64,000 bases of DNA from contig JALQPE010002768.1 of the NCBI GenBank assembly GCA_030407315.1, positions 59,341 to 123,340 on the forward strand, read 5' to 3'. The notes under the pieces were generated by a model. That model had not been told where the DNA came from, ran no database searches, and saw only the letters and a list, made by a program, of their open reading frames with translations. The position numbers and the translations under genes are program-made. Source of the DNA: Asparagopsis taxiformis (lineage: Eukaryota; Rhodophyta; Florideophyceae; Bonnemaisoniales; Bonnemaisoniaceae). Positions 9,071 to 20,151 of the stretch are shown in pieces; position 1 is the stretch's first letter, and each line of letters opens with the position of its first letter.

Positions 9071-11308
9071 TTACTGTGTTCGCGGCCCATCGTTGTTCGC
9101 AGCTGGCGTTGTGCAGCATCCCTTCAGCTTGGACAACAGGCCTTTCCTGGTACCGTCAGCACTAGCACCAAGGCTTCTCGCTCCGTCCGCCGCACTGTTC
9201 ACAGCCGATCTCGTTCCATTCGCAACAGTCGCTGCGCCGTCCTTCACTGTGTTTCCAACACCTTTCGCAGCCTCACCTGTTTTATCGGCGGCATCAGCAG
9301 CGGCGTCACCAGCAGACGCGACACCGCTCTTTACGCCGTCCACCACCTTACCTCCGACTTCCGCCGCCTTGTCACCCGTGACATCGACAGCTTCCGTAAC
9401 AGTGGCGCTGATCTTACTGCCTGCTTCTGCACCGTCAGCGTTTTCACCAGCTGCAGTGCCAATCGCAAGTCCCTTTCTAGCGCCTTCGGCCTCGTCCAGT
9501 GGCACGGGAACTTCCTCGTCGACTTCTTCAAGGATGTCGCCGTCGCGCACGTCGTCGACAACCATCTCTTCGACGACTTCCTCTTCCACGATGCCCGATG
9601 TGTCCCCTTCATCGGGGCCGTCTTCCCGGGTGCGCACGGCGACCATGGTGCCGTTCTCTGCGACGGCGGCGGGCTTATTGGACGAGGTGGGCGCGGATGG
9701 GGCGTCGGGTACCTCGGTGGGCACGTCGATTGCTATGGCGCGTTCGTATGTAGAGTCCACGTTTCCATCGGCAGGTGCGCTGCGAGGGCCGCCAGTTGCA
9801 GTGCTACCTTCCTGACCGATACTGCGAGATGCAGACGTGCTTGCTGGCACACCATGTTCATGGTCGGCAATAGTGGAGCGCTTGCTGAGAACGTCATCGA
9901 GTTCTTTGCTGACAACGTCGTCGAGTTCCTTGCGGAGTTCGGCGAGACGAGCCGCATTCTCGGACGCTTGAGCAGCCATAGCTGCCTCCATTGCGTTTTG
10001 ATGATCGACAACCATTTTCTCTTTCTCCGTTTCGAGGGCATCAATAGTTGCCAACAGCTTCTTCTCAGATTCCTCGAGTTCCAGGACGCGCTTCTCAAAG
10101 TCTGCCTTCTCGCGTTCGAGAACAGTGGAGCGATCACGAGCTTCAGCATAGTCTCTTTCGAGACCGGACTTTTCTTCGGAGAGCAGGTTGCGTTCAGATT
10201 CGACAGAGTTAATAGCGAGGTTACGATCGTTGAGTTCGGTGGTCCTTTCGTCGAGCGAGGTTTTATAGTCTTCCATTTCCCTGGTCAAGTCCTCACGAGA
10301 AGTGATGAGTTGGTCACGTTCGGAAGAGAGATCGGCAATTTGAGCAGTAACAGCAGCAAGCTCTACTGCCTTGCTATCGATATCTTTTTGGAGTTCTTCA
10401 ACGGTGGACTCGGCACGTTCCTTCTGTTCCTTGATTTCCTCAAGATCCTTCTCTGCAGCCGCGACCTTATCCTCAAGCTCAGTCTTTGAGGATTGCAAGC
10501 CTTCGACCTGTTCATTGAGCAAGTTCTTTTCGGCCACTGCATCATCATGCTGGACCTGAAGTGCTGCAAGGGAACGAGACTGTTCCTCCTTGGACTCTTC
10601 AGTCTCCTTCACTTTCGCTTCAAGGCTTGCAATTTGATCATTAGCCTTATTGGCCAAGAGATCTCTCTCTGCGGTGAGAGCGGCCAACGAATCGGTCATG
10701 GAGGAAACCTGAGCATCACGGTCACGAATATCTTCCTCCATAGTCTTGCCCTTCTCAACCGACTCATCCCTCTCGGTGGTAATCGCGGCAAGGGCGGCGA
10801 CCTTTTCGGCTATATCGGCATCGAGACGCGACTTTTCCTCCTTGGCAGCGTCGCGAGTCTCGTCCAGCTCGCGGGTCGCGGTGTCCACCCTGGTGTTGAG
10901 TGTAGCAATCTGGGATTCGAGCGCATCTTTCTCGGCGCGCAGGGCGTCCAAATTAGCTTCGGCGGTCTTTGCGAGGACTTTGGTCTGGTCGAGTTCGGAG
11001 GACCTCGAGACGAGATCGCGCGAGGTCGTTTCAAGCTCGCGCTCCTTGTGGGCGAGACGGGTGACTTCTGCCTGCGCCTTTTGGAGCTGATCGACGAGGT
11101 CGGCGTTCTTGTCCTCGAGGTCTTTGTTGACGGCGAGCAGGGTCGTGGACTGGGCTTCGGATTTGCGAATCTTCTTCACGAGGGAGATGTTGAGCCCGTG
11201 CACCGAGGCGAGCTGCTTCTCGGCGGTCTTCTGTATGCGGTCGACTTCCTTTTCGAGTTCGTACTCCATTTCTTCTGTGCGGGGCGAGGTGCTCTCGACG
11301 GTTTCCAT
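9071..11308 (-). CDS. Long coiled-coil protein with LEA-like C-terminal tail
   Basis: The 745-residue protein is not a family I can name. Residues about 15-470 are an almost unbroken heptad-rich coiled coil, full of E, K, L, D and S, with few prolines. Residues about 480-615 are acidic and low-complexity (for example EEEVVEEMVVDDV). The last 130 residues change to an Ala/Gly/Asp/Lys pattern (GDKAAEVGGKVVDG, DAAADAADKTGEAAKG, NTVKDGAATVANG) like the 11-mer repeats of group 3 LEA proteins, before a basic end with KLKGCC that could be lipid-modified or metal-binding. Golgin, tether or stress-filament roles are guesses. The 5' flank has a CTCG tetranucleotide run (11357-11378) also found before two other genes. 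The long plus-strand ORFs opposite it are shadows. Confidence 0.7.
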   Translation of the reverse strand: METVESTSPRTEEMEYELEKEVDRIQKTAEKQLASVHGLNISLVKKIRKSEAQSTTLLAVNKDLEDKNADLVDQLQKAQAEVTRLAHKERELETTSRDLVSRSSELDQTKVLAKTAEANLDALRAEKDALESQIATLNTRVDTATRELDETRDAAKEEKSRLDADIAEKVAALAAITTERDESVEKGKTMEEDIRDRDAQVSSMTDSLAALTAERDLLANKANDQIASLEAKVKETEESKEEQSRSLAALQVQHDDAVAEKNLLNEQVEGLQSSKTELEDKVAAAEKDLEEIKEQKERAESTVEELQKDIDSKAVELAAVTAQIADLSSERDQLITSREDLTREMEDYKTSLDERTTELNDRNLAINSVESERNLLSEEKSGLERDYAEARDRSTVLEREKADFEKRVLELEESEKKLLATIDALETEKEKMVVDHQNAMEAAMAAQASENAARLAELRKELDDVVSKELDDVLSKRSTIADHEHGVPASTSASRSIGQEGSTATGGPRSAPADGNVDSTYERAIAIDVPTEVPDAPSAPTSSNKPAAVAENGTMVAVRTREDGPDEGDTSGIVEEEVVEEMVVDDVRDGDILEEVDEEVPVPLDEAEGARKGLAIGTAAGENADGAEAGSKISATVTEAVDVTGDKAAEVGGKVVDGVKSGVASAGDAAADAADKTGEAAKGVGNTVKDGAATVANGTRSAVNSAADGARSLGASADGTRKGLLSKLKGCCTTPAANNDGPRTQ

Positions 11309-12378
11309 GGGGAGGGGAATGGACGGAGGGGGGCGTGTTGCGTGTGTGTAAACGAAAGAGCGAGCGAGCGAGTGAGTGGATGTTGTGTTGGCAGCGGTTG
11401 TGGTTGGGTTTGAGCGTGGGAAGGGTACGTTGGGTGTAAAAACGGACAGTGTAAGAACGGTTAGAAAAATGGAGAAAAGATTTAGTCAAGATCTGTGTGA
11501 TTGGCGAGTCGTAGCCGGTGGCACAAATTCAAGTAATTTGAAACGTAAAAATGGATTGCCTATTTATAGATATACTATTAGGGCCAAGGTCGTGGATGAA
11601 ATCTGGATGTAGCGATCCAGTTTGGAAAAACATTCCCTGACGCGGTTAGTTGCGGTCCACCTTTCAGACCAACTGGCCATTTGGAGCGGCCAGCTATCAG
11701 CGCCGTCGTTACGACCAATGGCGCATCAGCAGCCGATGTTTCCATTTGTGACAACCAACTTGCAAGTCGCTCAGGTCAGCTCGCGTCGACCCAGCTGGCG
11801 GTGTTTCGCCTCGTCGAGACCGCTCGGTCTCCCGCGACGTCGATGGCTCGCCGCGATATCGCGATGCAATTGGTGTGGATGACGGCGGCGGCGCAGCGCA
11901 ACACCGTGCACGGTATGACAATATGGCGTTGAGGGATTACAGTATCTCAGCAGATTCATCCGTGACCGCCGTGTACAGATAAATATCAGCTGTGAGGTCG
12001 ATACACACCATCACGTACAAGTCGCACGATTCCGCACCGACTCGTGCCATTGTCGTTTGCGATACGCGCGCCTAGTAGACGCGACGCGACCCCGTCCGAG
12101 TCCGCAGAGCGCCCTTGACCCCGTAGCCAACGAACGCCATGCCCATGCACATGCCTGCAAATTACACTCATGCTTTGCGCAACGCCAATCGGCGTCGTTC
12201 CTCCACCCATGTTTGGCCCGCGCGCCATTTACACCGCTGCAAACATAGCCGAGCCCAGCTCAGCTCAGCTCAGCTCAGCTCATATAGATGCTTTATTGTA
12301 ATGATTTGGTTTCAGAACGAGGGGACAATGTCAAAACATGAATCAATGCAGCGCAATCCCAGTCCAATCACACCCCGA
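11309..12378. other. Gene-free spacer with a CAGCT pentanucleotide repeat
   Basis: About 1.07 kb lies between the start of the coiled-coil gene and the end of fumarylacetoacetase, both on the minus strand. It holds the CTCG run near 11360 and a (CAGCT) repeat at 12256-12281. The ORFs present (up to 90 codons) look random. Confidence 0.45.
12256..12281. repeat. CAGCT pentanucleotide microsatellite
   Basis: Five near-perfect copies of CAGCT lie about 100 bp downstream of the fumarylacetoacetase stop. The same pentamer recurs near 28716, 30829 and, less perfectly, 46652. Confidence 0.8.
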
Positions 12379-13775
12379 CTATTCTCGCGCTTTCAACACA
12401 GTGCCTTTGCATTCGCCAAATCCAATCGTGAATCCATCACCGCGCGCTGTACCCTTCATGTGAACAGTATCACCATCCTGCAGAAACTTTCTCGTCTCGT
12501 CACTATTCTCCAGCACCACATCCTTCGTACCTTTCCAGCACAGCTCCAGCATGGATCCAAAGCTCTCCTCTGCGCCACACAGCCAATAACAAAAAGCAAT
12601 GTCAGTAACAATCAACAACAAAAAACCGCGTGCATCAACGACATCCACGTACCATTCGGCCCTGAAATAGTGCCCGATCCCATGAGATCCCCCGCTCTCA
12701 TATTACACCCGCACACAGCATGATGCGCCAATTGCTGCGCCACAGACCAATAAAGAAACTTCAAATTACTCTGACAAACTCTCGACGGCCTTTCACCCCT
12801 GCTTGTCTGCACGAAAACCTCCAGCTCGACATCCCACGTACAATGCGCCCGCACCCCCTCCGCCGCCGTGAGATACGACAACAACTCTTGATTCGGCCGA
12901 GTAACCGGCCCTCGAAACGACTCCAACGCCTCCAGCGGCACAACCCACACCCCAATCGTGGTAGCAAAATTCTTCCCATTAAACGGCCCAAGTGGAACAT
13001 ACTCCCATTTCTGCACATCACGTGCACTCCAATCATTCATCAACACCAAACCAAACACCCGATCACCCGCATTCTCAATGCTCACACACTCCCCCAAAGC
13101 ATTATCCTCCCCACCAATCACCGCCCCCATCTCCAGCTCAAAGTCCAGCAACCGGCACGCCGCCAGCGTCGGCCGCTTGGTCGCATCCGCACGCAGCTGT
13201 CCGACGGGTCGACGCACCGCGGTGCCCGTCGGCACGACCGACGACGCGCGTCCGTGGTACCCGATGGGCATGTGTTCCCAGTTGGGCGGCAGAGCGTTTG
13301 CGGGGTCACGAAACATGCATCCGACATTATACGCGTGTTGTCGCGACGAGTAGAAATCGGTATAATCGCCAATTGTGATCGGTAGATGCAGATCGACCGC
13401 AGAAGCGTCCGGAAGCAACTTTTCGAGCGCCGCTGCGTCGCTGTCAATCAGGTCGCGTCGTTGCGGTGTCTCCGATAGTACGTCCTGCAGCAGCGCGCGG
13501 AGCTCCGTCCATGCCGCTCGACCCAGCCGCAGAAACGCGTTCAGATCCGCGGACGACAGCACGCGTCGCGCTGTTACGGCGTCCAGATGCGCACCGCTGA
13601 ATAGATGCGGGTATTCGTGCGCTAGATGCGATAAGTCTAGCACATTGTCGCCGATCGCCACGCAGACCGCCCGCGCATTCGGCGCGCTTTTGCGGGAGAA
13701 TATCCCGTATGGAAGGTTGTTCAACGGGAATGGATGATCCGGTTGGCACGCCGCCGCGATGAAGGAACGCTGCAT
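12379..13775 (-). CDS. FAH: Fumarylacetoacetase, two exons
   Basis: This enzyme hydrolyses fumarylacetoacetate to fumarate and acetoacetate, the last step of tyrosine breakdown. Exon 1 is 13775-12653 and exon 2 is 12569-12379, with an 83-nt intron (donor GTACGT, acceptor GCGCAG); the joined frame is 437 residues, close to animal FAH (419). The usual order of motifs is present: an N-terminal SH3-like part ([11 protein letters not shown]), [26 protein letters not shown] with the metal-binding acids, [26 protein letters not shown], and GSGTISGP across the splice junction followed by [10 protein letters not shown]. Without splicing, the frame ends a few residues past the junction. It is divergent from AP-3 beta with a 318-bp shared promoter region. 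Confidence 0.93.
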
Positions 13776-14093
13776 GATGCTTGTTCAAACTAGACTCCTG
13801 GTTGGCGTTTGTTGCAATCACTGCTTCTGTGCTCGTGGTTTCCACCGCTTCGTCATTGGCGCTTGTTGAGCTTTGGCGCTCTTCATGGGCCAGTGGTTTG
13901 CCGCTCCACCAGCTGTACACGTGGACGACTATGAGACTGCATCTGATTTTTTGGTGTGCAACTCGCAGGTGATGGAGCGAGTTTTACTGGTAGTTTGGTA
14001 TGTTGACACGTGTAATATGATTATTATTTTTTGACTAGCAGTAATTGAAGAGTACAATTTGGTCATCTCGCCAATTGCCTCCCTCTCGCTCCC
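13776..14093. promoter_or_regulatory. Divergent promoter spacer FAH / AP-3 beta
   Basis: 318 bp between the two starts. No recognisable TATA box; the sequence directly before the AP-3 start is C/T-rich on the plus strand. Nothing else is seen. Confidence 0.35.
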
Positions 14094-17000
14094 TTGCCAA
14101 TTCCCCATCGCATCTACCAAGAAAACTCTCGGGTCATCCGCGATCCGCGTCCACCGTCCTTCATGCAGTCCTACAACATGTCATCAGTAACGTCAGCTGC
14201 ATCTGCAGCCGCCGCGCATTTCAGTGCGGCACTATCTGACGCGCAGTACTTTGAATCCAGCATGGTGCGCGTGGAGGACATCCGTCGTCAGTTGGACAGT
14301 CGTTCCATAAAGCATAAACTCGACGCGATGAAACGCGTCGTTGCGTTAATCTCGCTAGGCAAAGACGCGTCCACCTTTTTCCCAGACGTCGTGAAGAACG
14401 TTGTGGCGCCGTCCTTGGAGGTGAAGAAGCTCGTCTATCTCTATCTCGTGCATTATGCAGAGGAGAAGCAGGATCTCGCTTTGTTGGCTATCAATTCTTT
14501 TCAGAAAGACCTCTCCGATTACAATCAGCATATTCGTGCACTCTCGCTTCGTGTCCTCTCCTCCATTCGCGTCAAGGTCATTCTACAGGTCGTTATTCTC
14601 GCCATTAGTAACGCTGCAAAGGACTCGTCTTCATACGTACGTAAAGCTGCCGCGCTTGCGATCGGCAAAGTCTGCGCCTTGGACCCTGCTTCAAAGGAGG
14701 AGCTCATGCAACCGCTACAAGATCTTGTCAGTGACAAGTCTACACAAGTTATGGGAAGTGCAATTGCTGCATTTGAGGAGGTTTGTCCTTACAATTTCGA
14801 GCTCATTCATCCCCATTATCGAAGAATTTGTGCGACCATCACGCAGGTGGATCCGTGGGGTCAAATAACTATCATCAACATGCTGCTACGCTACGCCCGT
14901 GTTCATTTCGCGGATCCCTATTCCACTCATGATGAATCCATATCTCATACAAATCCCGATCTTGCGCTCCTATTCAACAGCATCTCCCCGCTTTTTCACT
15001 CCCTCAATAACAGCGTCGTCATGTCCGTCATCGCCGTGTACTACCATCTAGCCTCAAGGCAAGTGTTCTGCAATCAGGCCGTGAAGCCCTTGATGCGCCT
15101 CGTGGCAATTGAAGACGTTGGCGGACAAGCGGTCGCACTCAACATAGCAGCTGCAGTCGCAGTCCGTCATCCCTCTGTACTCATACCCTACATATCCGAG
15201 TTTTTTGTCTCTGCCGGTCACAGTGCTCCGATCCGCGCCCTCCGCATGGAGGTGTTGACCAAGATCTGTGCAGGCGCTGGAGAGGAGGGCGGCATCGGTT
15301 CCAAACCTCATGCACGACGTGCAATACTCGCAGAACTGAAAGAATATCTCTTCCGAACCGACAATGAACTTGCCGCATTATCAGCTCGAGCTTTTGGCCA
15401 TTTAGCAACCGCTCATCCGGGGTCAACCCCGGCGATTGTGAAAGTGTTGTCGTCAATTGTCGGCACCGCTAGTAACCCTATAGTGGTTTCCGAGTCGATC
15501 GGCGTACTGCGCTGTCTCCTGCAGAGACATCCAACTGCTCAAGCAAAGGCCCTCCCGCAACTAATCGCCATGCTCCTCACAGCCAAGGACTCGGAAAAGA
15601 TCTCTATTCAGGAACCGGCTGCACGCGCAAGCATCATTTGGCTCATAAGCGAGTTTTACGAAAAAGTACAGGCGGTCGGTACCGAGGCACTACGGCTTCT
15701 CGCAAAAAATTTCAGCCAGGAAGAAGCAGAAGTCAAACTACAGATTCTAAATCTTGCCGCCAAAGTAGTTGCTTGGAATGAAAATGCCGAGTCAGCAGAT
15801 GATTCGGTATCTGGCTTGAGCGCCAACGTGGAGCTGAGTCAAATTCGTTTAAAGCTGCTCGAATACGTCGTATCATGTGCACGCTACGACCGTGATTATG
15901 ACGTTCGTGACAAAGCGCGCATGCTGCAATTTCTTTTCCTTTCGCAGAAAAAGTCACCTCTTTTCAAGGCGGCATGTCAGGCATACCTTCGGCGTAAACC
16001 CGTCCCAGTATCGACTGAGAGCCAGTTCAGAGCCTCGCTGAAACGGGATGACAACCTTGAGCCAGATGTGATTCTAGGATCACTCACACACGTACTGAAC
16101 GGAAGGCGACTCCCCGGATTCCGTCCCCTTGAACCGTGGGCTGCAGTGGATTCAGATGATGCTTTGCGTGGGGGAGACGATGGTCTTGGAGGTATACCGG
16201 CACTTAATCGAGACTATGCTGGGATTGGTAGTTCTGATTTTCATCACAGTGTTGCGAATAGCCAGACAGTTTGGGAGGCACCGACAGGAATTTCATCAGC
16301 AAATATCGGCACATTGGGTTCTTTACCACAAGCTAGCTCGTCTACTGCAGCTTCCAATGCTTCTCTCATCGTTCAACATACCAGTTCAGCAGCCACCACA
16401 AACGTTGCCACTGTGGATCCTGAACGTTTCTACGACTCGGGAGAAGAAGAAGAATCTTCGGAAGAATCATCTTCTGAATACGACGAAGAATCGGATGATT
16501 CAGAAGAAGAAACAGCGTCTCCGGTTCAGAACGGAACGGCCGCATCTGGAGCAGATGAAGATCTATTGCTAGGTCTTATATCTGAAGATATACCGAGTAC
16601 TAAACCGGCCAGTGCAATACAGGCAACGTTTAACAACGACATCAACGCTCTTCTCGGAAACTTGGCCGTCTCTGAAGTGGCAAAAGCTGATACACCGACA
16701 ATGTCTACATCGACAGTTCAGAACAGAACAGAGTGGTGTCGCGTTGTAGAGAGTTGGAATGCGGGCGGGATACAAATCGATGCATCATTCCTAAGAACTG
16801 CATCTATAGCTGGACCCGATGTCACACCAATCATCCTGCGTGTGACGAATCGAGGCAAAAGTGAATTGACAAATATATCGTTCTCCTCACAAGACCAAGA
16901 AGTCTTCACGTCTAGAAACACCATTGGCACATTGACACCCAGCGGCGAACAGGAAGTGAAAGTTGATGTTCGACTGCGCGGAAAGACAACTGGCGTTCGA

Positions 17001-17486
17001 TTTGAAGTACTGACCGACGGCAAATCGGTCGGTTTCGGCGAGTTTAAACCGCAAATCGGTCATGTGATTCGGCCGCATCCGCGTGTCTCCCCTGTGGACT
17101 TTGTCGAAATCGAAAAGACATTGACGGGCATGTTTGGAAGCGAGGCCAAATTGGACATAACTGCACCTATAAACAACGATTGGTTCAGACTGTCCAAGCA
17201 GATTGAGCGAAGAATCTTGGATGCTTGCTTCGTTTCCCACGTAGAGACGCGTGTCGGTACACAGAGCTTGACGCCTACGGAACGATTCTCGATTTCTTTC
17301 GCCGGCTATTTGCCCGGACTTGTCGCGAGTCGCGAAAAACGCAGCGTGCTCATTCGTATCACTGTCGGATCGGGTGACGACAAGTTGTGTCCGTGCTTGC
17401 TGTGGATCGGGTGTGAGGATGTACTGTTCTCGGCAAACTTGTTGCAAGTTTGCAGAAGTGCCATTGTTTCTGGTGGTGCAATGTAG
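14094..17486 (+). CDS. AP3B: AP-3 adaptor complex subunit beta
   Basis: This is the large beta subunit of AP-3, which sorts cargo from endosome or Golgi to vacuole/lysosome-type organelles. The 1130-residue product starts its adaptin trunk at about residue 50 (VEDIRRQLDSRS, KHKLDAMKRVVALISLGKD, KKLVYLYLVHYAEE) and continues through HEAT-like helices to about 640. The Ser/acidic hinge typical of AP-3 rather than AP-1/2 beta is at about 781-806 (alternating E and S). An ear-like domain follows (about 860-1130), rich in beta-strand pattern. No intron is needed. Alternative starts at the later Mets (14163 or 14178) are possible; the adaptin match begins after all of them. Confidence 0.9.
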   Translation: MPIPHRIYQENSRVIRDPRPPSFMQSYNMSSVTSAASAAAAHFSAALSDAQYFESSMVRVEDIRRQLDSRSIKHKLDAMKRVVALISLGKDASTFFPDVVKNVVAPSLEVKKLVYLYLVHYAEEKQDLALLAINSFQKDLSDYNQHIRALSLRVLSSIRVKVILQVVILAISNAAKDSSSYVRKAAALAIGKVCALDPASKEELMQPLQDLVSDKSTQVMGSAIAAFEEVCPYNFELIHPHYRRICATITQVDPWGQITIINMLLRYARVHFADPYSTHDESISHTNPDLALLFNSISPLFHSLNNSVVMSVIAVYYHLASRQVFCNQAVKPLMRLVAIEDVGGQAVALNIAAAVAVRHPSVLIPYISEFFVSAGHSAPIRALRMEVLTKICAGAGEEGGIGSKPHARRAILAELKEYLFRTDNELAALSARAFGHLATAHPGSTPAIVKVLSSIVGTASNPIVVSESIGVLRCLLQRHPTAQAKALPQLIAMLLTAKDSEKISIQEPAARASIIWLISEFYEKVQAVGTEALRLLAKNFSQEEAEVKLQILNLAAKVVAWNENAESADDSVSGLSANVELSQIRLKLLEYVVSCARYDRDYDVRDKARMLQFLFLSQKKSPLFKAACQAYLRRKPVPVSTESQFRASLKRDDNLEPDVILGSLTHVLNGRRLPGFRPLEPWAAVDSDDALRGGDDGLGGIPALNRDYAGIGSSDFHHSVANSQTVWEAPTGISSANIGTLGSLPQASSSTAASNASLIVQHTSSAATTNVATVDPERFYDSGEEEESSEESSSEYDEESDDSEEETASPVQNGTAASGADEDLLLGLISEDIPSTKPASAIQATFNNDINALLGNLAVSEVAKADTPTMSTSTVQNRTEWCRVVESWNAGGIQIDASFLRTASIAGPDVTPIILRVTNRGKSELTNISFSSQDQEVFTSRNTIGTLTPSGEQEVKVDVRLRGKTTGVRFEVLTDGKSVGFGEFKPQIGHVIRPHPRVSPVDFVEIEKTLTGMFGSEAKLDITAPINNDWFRLSKQIERRILDACFVSHVETRVGTQSLTPTERFSISFAGYLPGLVASREKRSVLIRITVGSGDDKLCPCLLWIGCEDVLFSANLLQVCRSAIVSGGAM

Positions 17487-17637
17487 ATCTATGACAAATG
17501 GATGCATTCTTTACAATGAGCTGAATTGGTAAGTCTTGTGCAGCTGCGATATACGAGTCAACATTAAACTTGCGCGCAGAGACTAGGACAACATGCTACA
17601 TATAATACACAAACAAATCGCCAACGCGAAAAACATA

Positions 17638-19143
17638 TCAGAGGCTATTACGCCAACTGCGCTGCAGTTCATTGACTACAAGTGCCGTTTGTTCAAAATC
17701 CTTGCCACCATTGCAACCAGTTTCGCATGCTTTCAAGGCAGCACGTGTCGTTTCGAAAAACGGCCCCATATCTTTGCCGCGAGCTTGTTTCATGTAATGG
17801 CCGAAGAATTCCAAAGCTCCATGCAAATCTGAGCATCGGATCAGGGCGGCAACCAACGTCGCGGCAGTGTCTTCTCTCGGTAAACATTTATTCGACTCCA
17901 TGTCACGCATGATCTTCAACACAGCTTCCAAATCCAGCGACTGTCCTGCCGCCTCCAAACCGAGTCGATAGCTAACTTGATTGGGCAGAAACTTTGACCG
18001 ACAAATCCACGAATAAACTGTGAGCGCATGTGCGCCGTCACCAACTTTCAGACATGCGCGCATTAGTGAATGATAGGTAAAGCGATCGCCACGAAACGGT
18101 GACACCACTCGCATTTCATTGTAGATTTCAAACGCTCTATCCTTGTTGCCTGATTGTCCACAGGCAGCAATGAGAACGTTGTACACGGACTGCGTCGGCT
18201 TCACATTACGTAGTACCATTAAGTCGAACACCGATTCGGCGCGATTCAGATTTCCAATTTTGCCAAACGCATCGATCACTTGACTGAAAGCCTGGGGCGG
18301 CACACTCATACCAGCTGCATGCATTTCTACCAGCGCATCCACAGCGTCTTCCAACTGCTCATTGTTCACATATGCCTTTACCAACGCGGAAGCCGTATAC
18401 TGATCAGGAAGCAACCCCTTCAGTCTCATAAAACGATACGTCGCCTCGCAGTGAACCACGTCACCGCAGCGTGCATACGCGTCCATAAGCACGTTGCACA
18501 TAATAACATTAGGACGACGGGCGGATTGAAAGAGGTCTGCACAAAGCGGGATGAGCGGGGGCGATGCGCCGGCGGCGACGGTCAACAGGGTGGCGCGGAG
18601 ATGATCATCGATGGGGAAAGCGTCCTCACGCAGGGTATCGTACAATTGGAGCGCCACAGCGGTGTTACCGGTGCGTGCGCAGGTGCCGAGGAGGGTTGAA
18701 TATGTATACTTATCGGGATGGACGCCCTGTTGACGCATCTCGGTCAATAGGGACAGACAGGGTTGTAGATGATTCTTCTTCGCATGCGCCTTCATTTCGA
18801 CGTTGAAAGCGTACACGAGACAATTTTCGGCGCGCCGATCGTCGGCCACGCTCGGCGGCACGGACGGGGTCGCTTTGGGCGGCACGGTCACGGCGTGTCG
18901 CACGCGACGCCGCTGCGGCGTCTGTGTGCGCTGGGCGCGTCTGGAGGGCGTCGGTGCTGGCGGGGGCGGGGGCGCCGGCGCTGCCTGGACGGACAATGGG
19001 GCGATGTAGGCGGTGGTGTGGTGTGGGTGCATTTTTGGTGGGTGCGTGGGGATGGCGGTGTTGATCAGGAGGGACGACGGGGTGGATTGGGTTAAGTTTG
19101 ATGAGGTTGGGGCGTATTCGGGTGCGGGAGGCGGTGTGGACAT
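17638..19143 (-). CDS. Pentatricopeptide repeat (PPR) protein
   Basis: The 501-residue protein has a Pro/Thr-rich, basic N-terminus (about 1-100, with clusters of Arg near 70-85) followed by at least eight 35-residue PPR units. Clear ones are NVLMDAYARCGDVVHCEATYRFM, SALVKAYVNNEQLEDAVDALVEM, SQVIDAFGKIGNLNRAESVFDLM and NVLIAACGQSGNKDRAFEIYNEM (quoted here only as landmarks in about 240-380). PPR proteins bind organellar RNA; the leader suggests plastid or mitochondrial import but does not decide which. No DYW or SMR domain is seen, so it is a P-class protein with a role in RNA processing or stability rather than editing. It is convergent with AP-3 beta, 151 bp away. Confidence 0.9.
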   Translation of the reverse strand: MSTPPPAPEYAPTSSNLTQSTPSSLLINTAIPTHPPKMHPHHTTAYIAPLSVQAAPAPPPPPAPTPSRRAQRTQTPQRRRVRHAVTVPPKATPSVPPSVADDRRAENCLVYAFNVEMKAHAKKNHLQPCLSLLTEMRQQGVHPDKYTYSTLLGTCARTGNTAVALQLYDTLREDAFPIDDHLRATLLTVAAGASPPLIPLCADLFQSARRPNVIMCNVLMDAYARCGDVVHCEATYRFMRLKGLLPDQYTASALVKAYVNNEQLEDAVDALVEMHAAGMSVPPQAFSQVIDAFGKIGNLNRAESVFDLMVLRNVKPTQSVYNVLIAACGQSGNKDRAFEIYNEMRVVSPFRGDRFTYHSLMRACLKVGDGAHALTVYSWICRSKFLPNQVSYRLGLEAAGQSLDLEAVLKIMRDMESNKCLPREDTAATLVAALIRCSDLHGALEFFGHYMKQARGKDMGPFFETTRAALKACETGCNGGKDFEQTALVVNELQRSWRNSL

Positions 19144-20151
19144 ATGCTTGAATCCGCCGCTGTGTCAGAGAATTCAGGCGGAAATTGGGGAATAATTCGA
19201 AAGGGTGTGTCGGTCAGAGTAGATATTTGTGATATTTTCACGGGGAGAAAGAGTGACATGCGACCTTCCATATTACCCTTAGATATTTTAATGAATTTTC
19301 ACGGCAGATTTGACGATTGGGCCCTTGTAACCAAAGAAAAAAGGATAAATCGCGATAATTGCATCTGCTATCAGCCAGTTGTTTGCTTGCCATTTAGTGA
19401 GATTGGCTGAGATGCTGCATTCCGCTTTTCATAATCGATTGATTCATTCCTGTCATTTCCACCGCTCCTATTGGTCCGTATGGATGATCTTCCCTTCGAG
19501 CTCGACTTCCAACCGTATCTCTTTTCAAACCAAGCGCAAACTGGCCTTCACCTTGTCTGCACTTGGTCTTCATTTCTACTTTGCCCTCCTGCCATGATAT
19601 CCAATCACAGCCCAACACCTCCTCTCTATAATCGTACGTTGCCTCCGTGTTCGCCTTCCCAACATCTGTCTCCTTCCTATATCCCCCTTGAAGCAAGTAC
19701 AACGCAACAATAGCCCTTTTCACAATATTCTCTTCTTGCCACATATCATCCAAGCCCTGGCCCTGCCGCGTCTACGAAAACCACATTCATCTCCCAGATT
19801 CCTCGACACCCTGCATACACCATTGCATAGCATATGCGCTTACACAAGAATGCACTGCAAGTCAACCACCACCCAATTCAATTACATCCACAACATCTAA
19901 ATTTCCTCTTCCCTGCAATACAAATACAAAACCCATTTCCAAACTTGCACCCAAAAACCAAAATTTCATCTCAGCAAACTTTCACAAACTTATCCATCTC
20001 GCGCCTCCAACGTCTCTGCAATCACAGCCTATGAGATGGCACTCCTAGCCACGTTGCCAACGCCCAGATCTGCTCTCGCCGCATCGACACGCATAAACGT
20101 CCACTCCCTCCGCCACCGCAATCCCGACCATCGTCATCCGACATCCCAACC
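19144..20151. promoter_or_regulatory. 1-kb divergent spacer between PPR and biotin carboxylase genes
   Basis: This contains ATTGG motifs at about 19404 and 19469 and a long C/A/T-rich leader before the biotin carboxylase. An upstream ORF (ATG at 20036, 42 codons) ends at 20164, overlapping the main start at 20152. Other ORFs here look random. Confidence 0.4.

Noticed and set aside
8979..11413. Long plus-strand ORFs (8979-9815, 9854-10489, 10493-11413) opposite the coiled-coil gene
   Set aside because: They are shadows of the strongly biased Glu/Lys/Leu codons of the minus-strand coiled coil and resemble no family.
12720..13385. A 221-codon plus-strand ORF inside fumarylacetoacetase
   Set aside because: The opposite strand is an unmistakable FAH; the plus frame is Arg/Pro/His-rich shadow sequence.
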